DNA of 64,000 nt from Candidatus Galacturonatibacter soehngenii (GCF_008830185.1 NZ_WAGX01000003.1:1-64000), one strand, 5' to 3'; counted from the first letter of the stretch, positions 9,844 through 19,223 are shown. Program-made: numbers and translations. Notes: generated from the sequence alone by a model not told the origin.

Positions 9844-11187
9844 ATGAAGATTCAAACAAATTTCTATAAAAATGTATTTTCTTTAGTAATACCGCTAGCA
9901 TTGCAAAATTTAATCAATGTTGGTGTAACAACGGCTGATGTAGTGATGCTTGGTAAGGTTGGGGAAACGTCACTTTCTGCTTCATCACTAGCTGGTCAGG
10001 TTCAATTTATTATGACACTTATATTATTTGGTCTTACATCAGGTGCAGCGGTGCTTACTTCACAATATTGGGGGAAAAAGGACATTGATGCAATCGAAAA
10101 AGTAATGGGAATAACACTTCGAATCGGTATCATGGTTGCACTTGTATTTTCGTTTGCAGCTATTTTAATTCCCGAAAAATTAATGAGAGTTTACACAGCT
10201 GATCAAGTACTTATTAAAGAAGGAATAAAATATTTAAGAATTATTTCCATTGCATATACATTAAATGCTATCACTATGATATACTTAAATATTATGAGGA
10301 GTATAGAAAAGGTTATTATTTCCACGGTTGTTTATTCCATTTCTTTACTTGTCAATATTATATTAAATGCTATTTTTATCTTTGGGCTATTCGGATTTAC
10401 AGCCATGGGGATAGAAGGAGCGGCTCTTGCTACGTTGATTGCAAGAGCAGTTGAATTGTGCATTGTTATTGGATATGAAATCAAAGGTAAACATGAAGTT
10501 CATTTGCGTTTTTCTCATATCTTTAAAATGGACAAGACATTATTTAGAGATTTTTTAATATTATCCTTTCCAGTATTATTGAATGAATTGATGTGGGGAG
10601 CTGGTTCCTCTGCTAATACGGCGGTAATGGGCCATATGGGTAGTGCGGCAGTGGCAGCTAATTCTGTTGCACAAGTTACGAGGCAGCTAGCTACTGTAAT
10701 ATCATTTGGAATTGCGTCTGCTGCTGCGATTATGCTAGGTAAGACAATCGGTGAGGAAAAATATGAAGAAGCAAAAATCTATTCAAAAAGATTTGTGAAA
10801 CTAAGTATTTTATTTGGTGGATTTGGCGCAACATTAATTATTTTAATCAGACCATTTATTATAAGCAGTCTTAGTCTGACAGATGCTGCTAAAAGTTATC
10901 TTGGATTTATGCTTTTGGTAATGGCATATTTTACTTTATGTCAGGCTTATAATACAACCATGGTAGTAGGAATTTTTCGCTCGGGAGGAGATACCCGTTT
11001 TGGCCTTATATTAGATATATTAAGTATGTGGGGTGGATCGATTCTTTTAGGAGCACTTGCTGCTTTTGTATTTAAATTTAGTGTACCGATTGTTTACATT
11101 TTATTAATGAGTGATGAAATACTTAAATTGCCATTTACAACAATAAGGTTTCGAAGCTATAAATGGTTAAAAAATATAACAAGATAG
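9844..11187 (+). CDS. MATE family multidrug/cation antiporter
   Basis: A 447-residue transporter with twelve predicted membrane helices in two homologous halves, the standard MATE layout. Typical signatures are the N-terminal IPLALQNLINVGVTTADVVM segment, GAAVLTSQYWG, and ANSVAQVTRQLATV in the second half. MATE proteins export cationic drugs or metabolites using a Na+ or H+ gradient; the substrate is not predictable here. The upstream site is poor (GAGAGATAAAA), which fits coupling to the L,D-transpeptidase gene just before it. The mrp gene follows after 11 bp. Confidence 0.93.
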   Translation: MKIQTNFYKNVFSLVIPLALQNLINVGVTTADVVMLGKVGETSLSASSLAGQVQFIMTLILFGLTSGAAVLTSQYWGKKDIDAIEKVMGITLRIGIMVALVFSFAAILIPEKLMRVYTADQVLIKEGIKYLRIISIAYTLNAITMIYLNIMRSIEKVIISTVVYSISLLVNIILNAIFIFGLFGFTAMGIEGAALATLIARAVELCIVIGYEIKGKHEVHLRFSHIFKMDKTLFRDFLILSFPVLLNELMWGAGSSANTAVMGHMGSAAVAANSVAQVTRQLATVISFGIASAAAIMLGKTIGEEKYEEAKIYSKRFVKLSILFGGFGATLIILIRPFIISSLSLTDAAKSYLGFMLLVMAYFTLCQAYNTTMVVGIFRSGGDTRFGLILDILSMWGGSILLGALAAFVFKFSVPIVYILLMSDEILKLPFTTIRFRSYKWLKNITR

Positions 11188-11198
11188 GAGAATGAAAG

Positions 11199-12035
11199 AT
11201 GTCAGAGAAAAGTTGTAATAATTCAGAATGTTCAAAGGAAAGTTGTGAAGGATGTCCAAGCAAAGGCGCTACACAAAGTTTCTTAGTTGAACCTAACATT
11301 CATTCAAATGTTAAAAAAGTAATTGGAGTAGTAAGTGGCAAAGGTGGTGTGGGTAAATCAATGATTACTGCTTCCTTAGCCACACTTATGCAACAACAAG
11401 GGTATCAAACAGGAATACTTGATGCGGATATCACTGGTCCATCGATTCCAAAAATGTTTGGATTAAAAGGACCTGCACAAGGAACAGAAGAAGGAATTTA
11501 TCCTGAGGAAGCAAAAAATGGAACTAAAGTTATGTCTGTCAATCTGTTAATGGAGGATGAAGAGGCTCCTGTTATATGGAGAGGGCCTGTCATTTCTAAT
11601 ATGGTGAAGCAGTTTTGGAGCGATGTAATGTGGGGAGAATTAGACTTTTTATTCGTTGATATGCCACCAGGAACAGGAGATGTACCTCTTACCGTTTTCC
11701 AATCACTTCCAGTTGACGGAATTGTTGTAGTAACCTCTCCTCAAGATTTGGTAAGTATGATAGTGAAAAAGGCATACCATATGGCAAAAACAATGAATAT
11801 ACCAATTATAGGAATTGTTGAAAATTATAGCTTTATCAAATGCCCAGATTGCGATAAGAAGATAAAAGTATTTGGAGAAAGTCATATTGATGAGATAGCT
11901 GGCACGCTAGGACTTGAGGTATTAGGTAAGGTTCCAATTGAGCCAGATTATGCTAGTGCAGCAGATGCGGGAGAGTTTTATCGTATTAAAAATGATTATA
12001 TACAAAAGGCTTCGCAGATATTAACAAAGCTATAA
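11199..12035 (+). CDS. mrp: Mrp/NBP35-type P-loop ATPase, Fe-S cluster carrier
   Basis: A 278-residue ParA/MinD-like ATPase. A cysteine-rich N-terminus (C6, C11, C16 and C19) is followed by the deviant Walker A GKGGVGKS near 50, a DADITGPS switch and VDMPPGTGD Walker B. A C-terminal CPDC pair is the predicted bridging Fe-S ligand of the homodimer. Family members assemble and deliver [4Fe-4S] clusters to apoproteins. The Cys-rich N-terminus is common in anaerobe homologues and could hold a second cluster, as in NBP35. It is the third gene of a tight transpeptidase-MATE-mrp run and has a good AGGAG site. Confidence 0.93.
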   Translation: MSEKSCNNSECSKESCEGCPSKGATQSFLVEPNIHSNVKKVIGVVSGKGGVGKSMITASLATLMQQQGYQTGILDADITGPSIPKMFGLKGPAQGTEEGIYPEEAKNGTKVMSVNLLMEDEEAPVIWRGPVISNMVKQFWSDVMWGELDFLFVDMPPGTGDVPLTVFQSLPVDGIVVVTSPQDLVSMIVKKAYHMAKTMNIPIIGIVENYSFIKCPDCDKKIKVFGESHIDEIAGTLGLEVLGKVPIEPDYASAADAGEFYRIKNDYIQKASQILTKL

Positions 12036-12109
12036 CAGACCAGCCAAAACAGTTTAAATACACCTTGTTTTTTTAGTCTCACAATTTCATAAAAAAATTA
12101 AATTGCTTG

Positions 12110-12138
12110 TTGAAATATCTTGGAATGTGTAGTATAGT
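12110..12138 (+). promoter_or_regulatory. uraA: Promoter for the uracil permease
   Basis: TTGAAA, 17-bp spacer, TATAGT. Transcription would begin near 12145 and give a leader of about 65 nt. Confidence 0.75.
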
Positions 12139-12166
12139 GTTTAAGGCAATAAAGTTGAAAAGTTTG

Positions 12167-12191
12167 AAAGCGGATAATTAATATCCGCTTT
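12167..12191 (+). promoter_or_regulatory. Leader hairpin before uraA
   Basis: A perfect 10-bp stem AAAGCGGATA/TATCCGCTTT with a five-base loop ends eight bases before the GAGGAG ribosome-binding site. There is no T-run, so it is not an intrinsic terminator. It may influence translation or mRNA stability. No PyrR-type sequence is recognisable. Confidence 0.5.
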
Positions 12192-12209
12192 ACTTATGAG
12201 GAGGCAAGC

Positions 12210-13481
12210 ATGGATAACAAAAAAAGTTATAATCAAAAGATTATACTTGGTATTCAACACGTATTAGCGATGTTTGGTGCTACTGTATTAGTACCTGCTT
12301 TAACCGGTTTGAATACTTCAATCACACTATTTTGCGCAGGATGTGGAACTTTAATTTTTCATTTAGTTAGTAAGAAAAAAGTACCTGTTTTTTTAGGTTC
12401 AAGTTTTGCATTTATGGGAGGAATTATTTCTGTTATAGGTTCTTCAAGAATGGGAGACCCAGATTTTCTTGAGAAACTTGCAACAGTTAAAGGGGCATTG
12501 ATTGTAGCGGGATTGATTTACGTTTTATTTGCAGCTTTGATAAAATTAGTTGGATATGATAAAGTAAATAAATTGTTACCACCTATCGTAACTGGACCGA
12601 TTATCATAGTAATTGGTTTAAGACTTAGTAGCTCAGCTATAAGTTCAGCATTCTATTATAACAATGAGTTTAGCCTAAAGGCAGTTTTTGTTACAGTAAT
12701 TGTTTTAACAACGGTTATTTGTATTTCGGTTTTTGCAAAAGGTATTTATAATCTAATGCCAATTCTTTTTGCTATTATCATTGGATATATTGTTAGTATT
12801 CCTATGGGATTTGTTAATCTTGATCCTGTAAGAAATGCAGAATTCTTCTCTTTCATGGACTCCAATATCACAACTCAATTATTCCTTATGCCTGTTTTTA
12901 AAGTAGATGCCATTTTAGCGATTGCACCTATTGCACTTGTAACTTTAATTGAACATGTGGGTGATATTACAACAAATAGTGCAGTGGTAGGTAAGAACTT
13001 TATGATTGATCCAGGTGTACACAGGACAATCTTAGGAGATGGCTTGGCTACTGCGTTTGCAGGTTTGCTTGGAGGGCCAGCAAATACTACTTATGGTGAA
13101 AATACTGGTGTGTTAGCAGTAACAAAGAATTATGATCCTTCTATTATTCGTATTGCAGCAGTATTCGCAATTATTTTAGGAATATTTGGAAAGATTGGTG
13201 GTTTGATTACAAGTATACCTGGACCTGTAAGTGGTGGTATTAGTATTGTTTTATATGGTATGATTTCTTCTGTTGGTGTACGTATCTTAATCAATGCCAG
13301 ACTTAATTTTGGTAATAGTAGAAATCTAATGATTGCTGCACTTATCCTTGTACTAGGTATTGGTTGTGACAGTGTCCCAGTGGTAGGTACTGTAACCATT
13401 TCTGGACTTGCACTAGCAGCAATTGTGGGTATGTTCTTAGCAGCGATTTTACCAGAAGGTAAAGATAGTATATTGGAGTAG
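12210..13481 (+). CDS. uraA: Uracil permease (NCS2 family)
   Basis: A 423-residue nucleobase:cation symporter with about 14 membrane segments. It shows family signatures: the N-terminal QHVLAMFGATVLVP, a GSSFAFMG segment, LIEHVGD in the centre carrying the glutamate that binds the uracil ring in UraA, and GGPANTTYGENTGV. These residues favour uracil over xanthine/urate specificity. A GAGGAGG site gives a clear ATG. Uridine kinase and a pyrimidine nucleotidase are encoded within 4 kb, which supports pyrimidine salvage. Confidence 0.93.
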   Translation: MDNKKSYNQKIILGIQHVLAMFGATVLVPALTGLNTSITLFCAGCGTLIFHLVSKKKVPVFLGSSFAFMGGIISVIGSSRMGDPDFLEKLATVKGALIVAGLIYVLFAALIKLVGYDKVNKLLPPIVTGPIIIVIGLRLSSSAISSAFYYNNEFSLKAVFVTVIVLTTVICISVFAKGIYNLMPILFAIIIGYIVSIPMGFVNLDPVRNAEFFSFMDSNITTQLFLMPVFKVDAILAIAPIALVTLIEHVGDITTNSAVVGKNFMIDPGVHRTILGDGLATAFAGLLGGPANTTYGENTGVLAVTKNYDPSIIRIAAVFAIILGIFGKIGGLITSIPGPVSGGISIVLYGMISSVGVRILINARLNFGNSRNLMIAALILVLGIGCDSVPVVGTVTISGLALAAIVGMFLAAILPEGKDSILE

Positions 13482-13498
13482 ATATAGAAGCCAAATAA

Positions 13499-13540
13499 AA
13501 GCAGATTGTGGTATAATTTATATACTACAATCTGTTTTTG
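13499..13540 (+). terminator. uraA: Terminator after uraA
   Basis: GCAGATTGTGGTAT pairs with ATACTACAATCTG(T), with G-T wobbles, around an AT-rich loop, followed by TTTTTG. Confidence 0.8.
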
Positions 13541-13611
13541 CATAGGATACAGCCTGCTTGATGCACTTAGTAAGAAAGCAGATATTTGTACAAGAAGAAA
13601 GGTGAATTGTG

Positions 13612-14298
13612 ATGAAGAAATATGATATTATTTTATTTGATGTAGATGGAACTTTACTGGATTTTCATGCGGCGCAGGAGAATGCGTTAAAAATGGCTTT
13701 TGAAAAACATAATTATGAATTAAATGATAATGTAAAAACAATTTATGATGAAATCAACCATAGTCTTTGGAATCAATATGAACAGGGGAAAATCACTAAA
13801 GAAGAGGTTATTTATACGCGTTTTGTTACATTATTTGCTCGACTTGGCTTAGAGGGAGATGGTGTTGCATTTGAAGATGAATATCAAGAGCTACTTGGAC
13901 AAGGTCATGATTTGATAGATGGTGCAATGGAAATTATTGATACTCTCTCAAAGACACATGATTTATATATCGTGACAAATGGGGTTACTAAAACACAAAG
14001 AAGTCGTTTGAAAGCTTCAGGAATTGATCAATATATGAAAGATGTGTTTATTTCGGAGGAAACAGGATTTCAAAAGCCGATGAGGGAATATTTTGATTAT
14101 TGTTTTGCCAGAATTCCTGATATTTGTCAAGAAAGGACATTAATTGTTGGTGATTCGCTATCGTCAGATATTTTAGGAGGGAATAATGCTGGTATTGACA
14201 CTTGCTGGTTTAATCCTTTTCATTTATCATGTGATTTAGATGTTAAAATAAACTACGAAATTAAAAAATTATCAGAACTGCTTCACATAGTAAATTAG
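13612..14298 (+). CDS. HAD-family pyrimidine 5'-nucleotidase, YjjG-like
   Basis: A 228-residue haloacid dehalogenase-type phosphatase. All four HAD motifs are present: FDVDGTLLDF with the nucleophile Asp, IVTNGV, the lysine in FQKP, and VGDSLSSDILGG. The helical cap after motif I and the overall sequence fit the YjjG/YfnB subfamily, which dephosphorylates non-canonical pyrimidine nucleotides. An in-frame GTG lies three bases upstream; the ATG is used because it gives the standard MKKYDIILFDVDGT opening. It sits next to the uracil permease, so a house-cleaning or salvage role in pyrimidine metabolism is plausible. Confidence 0.88.
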   Translation: MKKYDIILFDVDGTLLDFHAAQENALKMAFEKHNYELNDNVKTIYDEINHSLWNQYEQGKITKEEVIYTRFVTLFARLGLEGDGVAFEDEYQELLGQGHDLIDGAMEIIDTLSKTHDLYIVTNGVTKTQRSRLKASGIDQYMKDVFISEETGFQKPMREYFDYCFARIPDICQERTLIVGDSLSSDILGGNNAGIDTCWFNPFHLSCDLDVKINYEIKKLSELLHIVN

Positions 14299-14372
14299 TT
14301 GCAAAAAAAGAATGTAACAACTATAATAATTACGAATGAATGTTATAAAGCAAAAAGCGAGTGGAGGTTTGA

Positions 14373-15113
14373 ATGAGAAACAGAATCGGTAATGTGTTAT
14401 GGGGGCTAGTTTTTATAATAATCGGAATCGGGTTTTTAGGAAATATTTTATGGGGATGGAATTTTGAATTGTTTTTTGATGGATGGTGGACGTTATTTAT
14501 CATTGTTCCTTGCGGAATTAGCATCATTCAAAGAGGAGCAGGGGTTGGTAATTTAGTCGGAATTAGCATTGGAATATTACTTCTTTTATCAGAAATATAT
14601 GATAGCTATCAATTCTCAAGGTTAATTTTACCAACTATATTTATTATCATAGGTTTACATATTATTTTGAAAAACAGTGGGTACTATCATAAAAATAAAG
14701 ATTATTATGAACAGAAAAAGCATATAAAAGAAATAGATAATGAGCAAAACAATCATACATATTATAAAGGAGATACTTTTAAACGTTCGAATCTAAAAGG
14801 GAATCAAGCAACTTGTGTGTTAAACTCTAAGGTAGTTGATTATGCAGACCAATTATTCGAAGGTATTACTCTGAATTCTGTATTGGGTGCAATTACTCTT
14901 GATTTAAGAAATGCAGAGATTAAGGATCATTCCTATATTGATGTCGCAACTGTTCTTGGTGGTGTAGATATTTTTGTTCCAGCTGATGTTGAAGTAAGGG
15001 TAGAACAAGTTCCTATTCTTGGCGGAGTGTCAAATAAACCATATACAGGTAATTATACAAGCGTTATTTATTTGAATGCCACATGTATTCTTGGTGGTGT
15101 TAGCATTAAATAA
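14373..15113 (+). CDS. LiaF-like membrane protein (envelope-stress type)
   Basis: A 246-residue protein with about four membrane helices in the first 110 residues (a DUF5668-like block), a charged linker, and a C-terminal beta-strand domain. The tail repeats LGGV-type turns (VLGAITLDLRN, LGGVDIFVP, CILGGVSIK), the hallmark of the LiaF/DUF2154 C-terminal domain. LiaF proteins inhibit the LiaSR two-component system that senses cell-envelope damage. No liaSR pair is adjacent, so this may be a stand-alone homologue. The start follows GTGGAGG. Confidence 0.82.
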   Translation: MRNRIGNVLWGLVFIIIGIGFLGNILWGWNFELFFDGWWTLFIIVPCGISIIQRGAGVGNLVGISIGILLLLSEIYDSYQFSRLILPTIFIIIGLHIILKNSGYYHKNKDYYEQKKHIKEIDNEQNNHTYYKGDTFKRSNLKGNQATCVLNSKVVDYADQLFEGITLNSVLGAITLDLRNAEIKDHSYIDVATVLGGVDIFVPADVEVRVEQVPILGGVSNKPYTGNYTSVIYLNATCILGGVSIK

Positions 15114-15123
15114 AGTATAAAGT

Positions 15124-15170
15124 AAACACCCTTGGGCTTTTGTAATTGGCTCAAGAGTGTTTTATTTTTT
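15124..15170 (+). terminator. Terminator after the LiaF-like gene
   Basis: AAACACCCTTGGGC pairs with GCTCAAGAGTGTTT, with one mismatch and a wobble, around a loop of about nine bases, followed by TTATTTTTT. Confidence 0.7.
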
Positions 15171-15183
15171 ATGAATAATTTAC

Positions 15184-15219
15184 TTAAAAAAAGCCAATAA
15201 CTTTACATAAACTTATTGG
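15184..15219 (-). terminator. udk: Terminator overlapping the end of udk
   Basis: On the minus strand CCAATAA pairs with TTATTGG across a 12-base loop, followed by C and seven T. The promoter-proximal arm includes the stop codon of the uridine kinase gene. Confidence 0.75.
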
Positions 15220-15830
15220 TTTAAAACAAGTTTAAGATGCTCCTTTAAAATATTAAGTGCAGTCAAATTCTCGCCTCCTCTAGGGATAATGATATCTGCA
15301 TATTTTTTAGAAGGTTCAATAAATTGCTCATGCATTGGCTTTACTGTATTAGAATATTGTTCCATGACCGAATCAATCGTTCTTCCTCGTTCTTTCATAT
15401 CACGTAGAATTCTTCTCATCAAACGCTCATCTGCATCGGTATCCACATAGATTTTGGTATCCATTAAATTACGAAGCTCTTCATTTTCTAAAATGAGTAT
15501 GCCTTCTACAATAATAACCTTTTTGGGATAGAGTGGGATTGTTTCTTTTGTTCTGTTATGTATTGTATAGGAATAAACAGGGCGATGAACAACCTCACCA
15601 TTTTTTAACTTCAATAAATCAGAAATTAATAAATCAGTATCAAATGAATTGGGATGGTCATAGTTTAATTTTTCTCTTTCTTCAAAAGGCATGTCATAGT
15701 GCGCTTTATAGTAACAGTCATGGCTAATCAGTTCTATATCATTTTTAAAAAAGTCCTTTAAATTATTTACAATGGTTGTTTTTCCAGAAGCAGAGCCTCC
15801 AGCTACGCCAATTACGTATATTTGATTCAT
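15213..15830 (-). CDS. udk: Uridine kinase
   Basis: A 205-residue P-loop kinase of the usual family length. It has the Walker A GGSASGKTT near 11, an HDCYY segment, the NYDHPNSFDTDLL substrate block, and the RRILRDMKERGR lid. It phosphorylates uridine and cytidine to UMP and CMP with ATP or GTP. A strong GGAGG precedes the ATG. Together with the nearby uracil permease and YjjG-like nucleotidase it forms a loose pyrimidine salvage neighbourhood, though each gene has its own transcription unit. Confidence 0.95.
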   Translation of the reverse strand: MNQIYVIGVAGGSASGKTTIVNNLKDFFKNDIELISHDCYYKAHYDMPFEEREKLNYDHPNSFDTDLLISDLLKLKNGEVVHRPVYSYTIHNRTKETIPLYPKKVIIVEGILILENEELRNLMDTKIYVDTDADERLMRRILRDMKERGRTIDSVMEQYSNTVKPMHEQFIEPSKKYADIIIPRGGENLTALNILKEHLKLVLNQ

Positions 15831-16083
15831 GGTAATCCTCCGATTTTTTATTCATGTGTTATTATAGAATATAAAAAACCAGACTGCAAGTAGAAAAGAA
15901 TGGAGTTTTATATAATTGTGTCAAAACTTGAATAATTAGATACAGAGATGTTTTACATGCTGCTAGCGATGGACACTTATGATCGTTTGTGATATAATTT
16001 CTATGGTAAAAGTAAATATTTTGTCAAATAAAGTAAACAAGTTCAATACGTTGATACATTTATTAAATAATTGGGGGTATGTT

Positions 16084-17496
16084 ATGCAGAAACAATATGA
16101 TGTTATTATAATAGGAGCGGGGCCTTCAGGAATTTTTTGTGCATATGAATTAAAGGAAAAACAAAAAGATATAAGTATATTAATGATAGAAAAAGGCAGA
16201 AGAATAGAAAATAGAAAGTGTCCAAAAAGACAAACGAAAGTCTGTGTAGGATGCAAGCCATGTTCCATTACAACTGGCTTTGCTGGCGCAGGTGCTTTTT
16301 CCGATGGAAAGCTTTCCTTATCACCAGACGTAGGGGGACATTTGCCAGAAATGTTAGGTTATGACAAGGCATTGGAATTAATTAATGAATCGGATAGCAT
16401 TTATTTGAAATTTGGAGCGGATACCAATATATATGGAGTGGATAAAGCCAAAGAAATACAGGAAATCAGAAGAAAAGCAATAAACGCAAACTTAAAATTA
16501 ATTGAATGTCCAATCAGACACTTAGGAACCGAAGAAGGATACAAGATCTATAACAAACTTCAAAATCACCTTCTAGAACAAGGGGTTGAAATGATGTTTA
16601 ATACAATGGTAAACGATCTGATTATCGAAGATAATAAGGCTAAGGGTGTCCTAACAGACAAAGGAGAGACCATTTATGCAGGAGAAATTGTATCGGCTAT
16701 CGGTCGAGAAGGATCCGAGTGGTTTAGCCATATTTGTGAAAAATATAACATTGCAACACAAGTAGGCACGGTAGATATTGGTGTTCGAGTAGAAGTCAGA
16801 GATGAGGTAATGGAGTTTCTCAATAAAAACCTTTATGAGGCAAAACTTGTTTATTATACTCCAACCTTTGATGATAAAGTAAGAACTTTTTGTACCAATC
16901 CATCTGGAGAAGTTGCGACAGAATATTATGAGAATGGTTTAGCTGTAGTAAATGGGCATGCATACAAATCAAAAGAATATAAAACGAATAATACAAATTT
17001 TGCTTTGCTTGTTTCGAAGAATTTTACTGAGCCATTCCGCACTCCAATTGAATATGGAAAGCAGATTGCGCAGTTAAGTAATATGCTTTGTGACGGAAAA
17101 ATATTAGTACAGACCTTTGGTGACTTTCAAAGAGGTAGACGTACAACGGAAGAAAGACTTTGCAGAAATAATTTAATTCCAACCTTAAAAGATGCTGTTC
17201 CTGGAGATTTATCTTTGGTATTCCCGCATAGAATTATGGTGGACATTGAAGAGATGATTCTTGCACTAGATAAAGTAACACCTGGTATTGCAAGTGATGA
17301 AACCCTTCTTTATGGCGTGGAAGTAAAGTTTTATTCTAATAAAGTAGTAGTAAACAAGGATTTTGAAACAAGTATAGAGTGCCTTAGAGCAATCGGTGAT
17401 GGAGCTTCTGTGACTAGAGGATTACAGCAAGCATCTGCAAATGGTATCAGTGTGGCAAGAAGTATTTTAAATAAGAAAACTGAGGTTAAGTATTGA
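16084..17496 (+). CDS. FAD-dependent oxidoreductase (COG2509-like)
   Basis: A 470-residue flavoprotein. The N-terminal Rossmann motif IIIGAGPSGIF is followed by a Cys cluster (C-X7-C-X2-C-X2-C, residues about 43-57) and the TGFAGAGAFSDGKL motif. This arrangement is typical of COG2509 'FAD-dependent dehydrogenases', and the cysteines could bind an Fe-S cluster. The C-terminal GDGASVTRGLQQA segment closes the FAD fold. The ATG after TTGGGGGT is chosen; the open frame extends 35 codons upstream without a ribosome-binding site. Substrate unknown. Its TGA overlaps the ATG of the next gene by one base. Confidence 0.85.
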   Translation: MQKQYDVIIIGAGPSGIFCAYELKEKQKDISILMIEKGRRIENRKCPKRQTKVCVGCKPCSITTGFAGAGAFSDGKLSLSPDVGGHLPEMLGYDKALELINESDSIYLKFGADTNIYGVDKAKEIQEIRRKAINANLKLIECPIRHLGTEEGYKIYNKLQNHLLEQGVEMMFNTMVNDLIIEDNKAKGVLTDKGETIYAGEIVSAIGREGSEWFSHICEKYNIATQVGTVDIGVRVEVRDEVMEFLNKNLYEAKLVYYTPTFDDKVRTFCTNPSGEVATEYYENGLAVVNGHAYKSKEYKTNNTNFALLVSKNFTEPFRTPIEYGKQIAQLSNMLCDGKILVQTFGDFQRGRRTTEERLCRNNLIPTLKDAVPGDLSLVFPHRIMVDIEEMILALDKVTPGIASDETLLYGVEVKFYSNKVVVNKDFETSIECLRAIGDGASVTRGLQQASANGISVARSILNKKTEVKY

Positions 17497-18560
17497 TGAA
17501 CACTAGAAAAAGAAGAAAGACTAAATTTGGATTTATATTAATTGCTTGTTTATTAATTGGAGTAATTGTAATAGGATGTACCTCTAAAAGTACATCAATT
17601 ATTTTTGTTGATAAGCTTGGTGCAAAAGATGTATTTCGCGTTAACGATAGTGTATGTACCTTATCAGAAGCTAAAATTTATCTGACTAATCTACAAGATC
17701 AATACGAAAGTGTATATGGCTGTGATATGTGGAAAACAAAGTGTGGAGATTTGACCATTGAAGATTATGTAAAAAAGACAGTGATTGCACAGCTAGCACA
17801 AATAAAAAGTATGGCACTATTCTCAAAGCAGTATAATATAGAATTGACACAAGAAGAAAAAAACACTTTAAGTCAAGCTGCAAAAGAATATTTTAGTGGT
17901 TTGAGTGATGAACAAGTAAAGGATATGGATATTACAGTAGAGGATGTTGCAAAGGCATATTCCGATTACCTGCTTGCAAGTAAGGTTTACTCATCACTTA
18001 CGACAGAAACGAATACAGAAGTAAGTGATGATGAAGCACGAGTAGTTACAGTGCAGCAAATAGTAATTAACAAGCATTCACTAGACCAGTCAGGAAGTAT
18101 AGTTCCATCTACAGAGGAAGAAGCAAAAGAAGCCTATAGTAAAGCGAATACAATTTATGAAAAAGCTAAGAATGGTGAAGATTTTGCTAATTTAGCAGAA
18201 AACTATAGTGATAATGATACTTGCGAATTATCGTTTGGTAGAGGAAAATTGGAGAATTCTGTAGAAAAAGTTGTTTTTAATATGGAAAATGATGAATTAA
18301 GTGATATAATAGAGACAGAAGATAGTTTTTACATAATGAAATGCATAAACAGTTATGATATAGAAGCAACAGATGCCAATAAAGAGGTTATCATTGAACA
18401 AAGAAAAGCAAAAGCTTTTGATGAAGTTTATGAAGTTTTTTTAAATGGACTTGTATCTGAGTTTAATGAAGAACTATGGGATACTGTTACGCTAGGAGAC
18501 GATGGTGATGTTAAAACAGTCAATTTTTTTGATGTTTACAATCAATATTTTGAAGAGTAG
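17496..18560 (+). CDS. PrsA/PpiC-type peptidyl-prolyl isomerase lipoprotein
   Basis: A 354-residue exported foldase. It has a basic N-terminus, a hydrophobic segment and a lipobox ending in C28 (VIVIGC). A SurA-N-like helical region spans about 45-175 and a parvulin-type PpiC domain about 180-300, with the motifs QQIVINK, A-x-N-G-E-D-FANLAENYS and LSFGRG. A helical tail follows. Proteins of this class sit on the outer face of the membrane and help exported proteins fold. The ATG overlaps the upstream stop codon, so it is translationally coupled to the FAD gene; I see no functional reason for that pairing. Confidence 0.87.
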   Translation: MNTRKRRKTKFGFILIACLLIGVIVIGCTSKSTSIIFVDKLGAKDVFRVNDSVCTLSEAKIYLTNLQDQYESVYGCDMWKTKCGDLTIEDYVKKTVIAQLAQIKSMALFSKQYNIELTQEEKNTLSQAAKEYFSGLSDEQVKDMDITVEDVAKAYSDYLLASKVYSSLTTETNTEVSDDEARVVTVQQIVINKHSLDQSGSIVPSTEEEAKEAYSKANTIYEKAKNGEDFANLAENYSDNDTCELSFGRGKLENSVEKVVFNMENDELSDIIETEDSFYIMKCINSYDIEATDANKEVIIEQRKAKAFDEVYEVFLNGLVSEFNEELWDTVTLGDDGDVKTVNFFDVYNQYFEE

Positions 18561-18664
18561 TAATCAATATCTTCTTCGCTCTAACACTGTGGTTTCATAG
18601 GTACAAGAACATGAAATTATGCGTGCTAAAATCGACTTTGAAGTATAAAGAGGGGGAACTGTAG

Positions 18665-19045
18665 ATGCAAGAGCACATATTAGTAATTGATGATATGTTG
18701 ACCAACCTAAAAATTGTAGAAAGCTTTTTAAAGCCGTATTATAAAGTTTCACTTGTTAAATCAGGTGAACAGGCACTAAAATTTATGGAAAAGAATAGGC
18801 CAGATTTAATTTTACTAGATATCCAAATGCCGGGAATGGATGGTTTTGAAACGATTCAAAGATTAAAGGAAAATCCGGATGATAGAAATATACCGGTCTT
18901 ATTTTTGACGTCGCAAGAGGATATTGATAGTAGAATGAGAGGATTTCAACTTGGAGCAACAGATTTTATTCTTAAGCCATTTATGCCCGAAATGGTATTA
19001 AAGGTAATTGCTGCCAGGCTAAAGAAAAAAGAAGAAAAAGTCTAA
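18665..19045 (+). CDS. Single-domain response regulator (CheY-like)
   Basis: A 126-residue receiver domain with no output domain. The acidic pocket IDD (D9, D10), the phosphoacceptor D52 in LLDIQMPGMDG, the switch Thr in LFLTS and the conserved Lys in LKPF are all present. An AGAGGGGGAA site precedes the ATG. It is followed by a terminator and then a chemoreceptor gene in the same direction, so it could act in chemotaxis or as a phosphorelay partner. No cheA, cheW or flagellar gene lies in the window. Confidence 0.88.
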   Translation: MQEHILVIDDMLTNLKIVESFLKPYYKVSLVKSGEQALKFMEKNRPDLILLDIQMPGMDGFETIQRLKENPDDRNIPVLFLTSQEDIDSRMRGFQLGATDFILKPFMPEMVLKVIAARLKKKEEKV

Positions 19046-19062
19046 TCTAAGGTTTATAACGA

Positions 19063-19094
19063 AAGCGCTCTGTTAATGGTAGAGCGCTTGTTTC
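19063..19094 (+). terminator. Terminator between response regulator and MCP
   Basis: AAGCGCTCT/AGAGCGCTT, a 9-bp perfect stem with a nine-base loop, followed by GTTTC. The T-run is short. Confidence 0.65.
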
Positions 19095-19214
19095 ATGTTG
19101 AATATAAGAGAGAAGGTAATTGAAATGTACTTATGATACTATTTAACTAAATATATAAAGATATTGTAAAAAAGGGTTAAAAAAGAATGAAATCGCAAAG
19201 TTTTTTAAAAATAG

Positions 19215-19223
19215 TGCTATGAT
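19215..19223 (+). promoter_or_regulatory. Extended -10 promoter for the MCP gene
   Basis: TGcTATGAT about 36 bp before the start codon. No matching -35 and no motility-sigma motif was found. Confidence 0.4.

Noticed and set aside
13130-13543. 137-codon open frame on the minus strand
   Set aside because: It is antisense to uraA and its translation follows the reverse complement of the permease codons; no ribosome-binding site.
15979-16083. N-terminal extension of the FAD protein
   Set aside because: The Rossmann motif begins right after the ATG at 16084, which has a GGGGGT site; the extension has no site and no homologous look.
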